This document shows, in pieces, positions 5,666-6,649 of a DNA stretch of 6,649 bases. A program made the position numbers and the translations under genes. Within the stretch, counting starts at the first letter, position 1. Every line of letters begins with the position of its first letter. The DNA comes from DASYPQ01 sp041488095. GTDB lineage: Bacteria; Planctomycetota; UBA1135; GCA-002686595. Below the pieces are notes generated by a model, which was not told the origin of the DNA, ran no database searches, and was given only the letters and a program-made list of their open reading frames with translations. Where the stretch lies: positions 1 through 6,649 of the forward strand of contig JBGPOP010000077.1 in the NCBI GenBank assembly GCA_041488095.1, written 5' to 3'.

Positions 5666-6649
5666 ATGAGGCGGATCTTCCTCGCTCTCGTGTTCGCGGT
5701 TGGTTTTCACCCTGCCTCCGCGCTGGCTCAGTGTCTGAACTGGAGCACACAATTCTCCCAGACGGGACCGGGCGGCCAAGTGTTTGCCCTGCTCAGTCAC
5801 GACGACGGAAGTGGTCCCGCGCTCTTCGTCGGTGGCGATTTCACGTACCTGGGCGCGCACATCACGAAGTGGAATGGGACGGCCTGGACACCTCTTGGCT
5901 CCGGTTTAGATGATGTAGTCCTCGCGTTGACCACCTGGGATGATGGGAGCGGCCCTGCCCTGTTCGTAGGAGGGGTATTCCTGAACGCAGGAGCCACGCT
6001 TGCACCGGGCATCGCGAAGTGGAATGGATCGTCGTGGGCCAATGTCGGAGTTGGGCTGTGGGGTCTTGGTCATGGAGCACTCGCCTTTGCCGTCTACGAC
6101 GACGGCAGTGGCCCGGCCTTGTTCGTGGGCGGCAGCTTCGTGACTGCAGGAGGGACAGCAACCTCTACCTCGATCGCAAAGTGGGATGGGACGACCTGGT
6201 CCTCGCTCGGCAGCGGCATGGGCGGAGGGGGCCCGTACGGTCCCGAGGTACGGGCTCTAGCTGTCTACAATGACGGCAGCGGGCGGGCTCTCTACGCCGG
6301 AGGAAGATTCTCGACGGCCGGCAGCGGTTCAGCCAACTCCATCGCGAAGTGGGACGGCACCTCCTGGTCAGCCCTCGGAACGGGGACCGATTACGACGTT
6401 GACTCTCTCGTCGTGTTCGACGATGGCACCGGGCCAGCTTTGTATGCAGGCGGTTGTTTCGTACACGCCGGCGGTGTCCCTGCGTTCGGTATCGCCAAGT
6501 GGAATGGAACGAGCTGGTCGTCCGTGGGGAGCGGACCAAACGGTTGCGCAGAAGCGCTCTGCGTCTTCGACGATGGCACTGGCCCTGGACTGTACGCTGG
6601 CGGTAGCATCTTCACCATCGGTGGAATGACCGTGCGTCACATCGTCCGC
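5666..6649 (+). CDS. Secreted protein of ~50-residue repeats, probable beta-propeller-like (partial, 3' end outside window)
   Basis: The frame stays open to the last base, giving 328 residues without a stop. Residues 1-21 are a clear Sec signal peptide (MRRIFLALVF start, cleavage after ALA at 19-21), so the protein is exported. The rest is six tandem units starting at residues 39, 85, 138, 195, 245 and 295. Each has a (V/A)xAL strand, a [DN]DG[ST]G.[AG]L segment, [VA]GG.F, usually AG or AGG, then an IAKW[ND]G..W..[LV]G.G end. Unit 1 has ITKWNG, and unit 6 is cut by the edge. Short Gly-punctuated strands with one Trp motif per unit suggest a beta-propeller or related solenoid, but the fold is inferred. 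I recall similar repeats in uncharacterised secreted proteins of Planctomycetota and allied genomes; function is unknown. Third codon positions include many A/T bases, unlike the G/C-saturated exporter genes, so it is probably a separate transcription unit. In-frame ATG 5600 would add 22 residues ahead of the signal peptide and is less likely. Confidence 0.82.
   Translation, partial: MRRIFLALVFAVGFHPASALAQCLNWSTQFSQTGPGGQVFALLSHDDGSGPALFVGGDFTYLGAHITKWNGTAWTPLGSGLDDVVLALTTWDDGSGPALFVGGVFLNAGATLAPGIAKWNGSSWANVGVGLWGLGHGALAFAVYDDGSGPALFVGGSFVTAGGTATSTSIAKWDGTTWSSLGSGMGGGGPYGPEVRALAVYNDGSGRALYAGGRFSTAGSGSANSIAKWDGTSWSALGTGTDYDVDSLVVFDDGTGPALYAGGCFVHAGGVPAFGIAKWNGTSWSSVGSGPNGCAEALCVFDDGTGPGLYAGGSIFTIGGMTVRHIVR
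5780..6649 (+). repeat. Six tandem coding repeats (46-57 codons each, last one truncated)
   Basis: Units begin at 5780, 5918, 6077, 6248, 6398 and 6548, giving spacings of 138, 159, 171, 150 and 150 bases. The varying length comes from loops between the G.G end of one unit and the next (V/A)xAL strand, for example the Gly-rich insert at residues 183-194. The conservation is at protein level; the DNA copies differ at most third codon positions, so this is not a recent tandem duplication. Confidence 0.85.

Overview
The window is a GC-rich bacterial segment with every supported gene on the + strand. The organism must be diderm, because the central operon encodes an outer-membrane channel lipoprotein, a periplasmic adaptor and an inner-membrane ABC transporter. 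The style of the last gene (a secreted protein built from ~50-residue repeats with DDGSGPALF, GG.F and IAKW[ND]G motifs) is one I associate with Planctomycetota and related environmental lineages. That placement is an inference from memory and nothing here proves it.

Layout: (i) 1-204, the C-terminal tail of a gene cut by the left edge, resembling the end of an IS1-like DDE transposase; (ii) 205-415, a non-coding stretch with a perfect 7-bp hairpin capped by GGAA (317-334) and a weak promoter candidate (337-365); (iii) 416-5521, a compact four-gene operon: TolC/OEP-type outer-membrane lipoprotein, MacA/HlyD-type adaptor with a very long coiled-coil hairpin, MacB/LolD-type ATPase, and MacB/FtsX-type permease. 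The three junctions are an ATGA overlap, a TGATG overlap and a 2-nt gap, so translation is very likely coupled; (iv) 5522-5665, a short intergenic region with two adjacent dyads; (v) 5666 to the right edge, a secreted repeat protein with six copies visible (the sixth cut off) and no stop inside the window.

How the genes fit together: the ATPase and the permease are separate polypeptides that together equal one MacB. The adaptor, anchored in the inner membrane, would bridge the permease to the lipidated outer-membrane channel, giving a complete MacAB-TolC-like exporter (ABC type VII) from a single transcript. The substrate cannot be read from the sequence. The downstream repeat protein has its own leader region and a different codon texture, so a functional link to the exporter is not established.

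No wholly new system is evident. The most unusual points are the symmetric architecture of the adaptor hairpin with a conservative variant of the tip RLS motif, the lipoprotein nature and long linker of the channel, and the repeat protein, whose adjacent units encode the same 12 residues with 11 of 12 codons differing.
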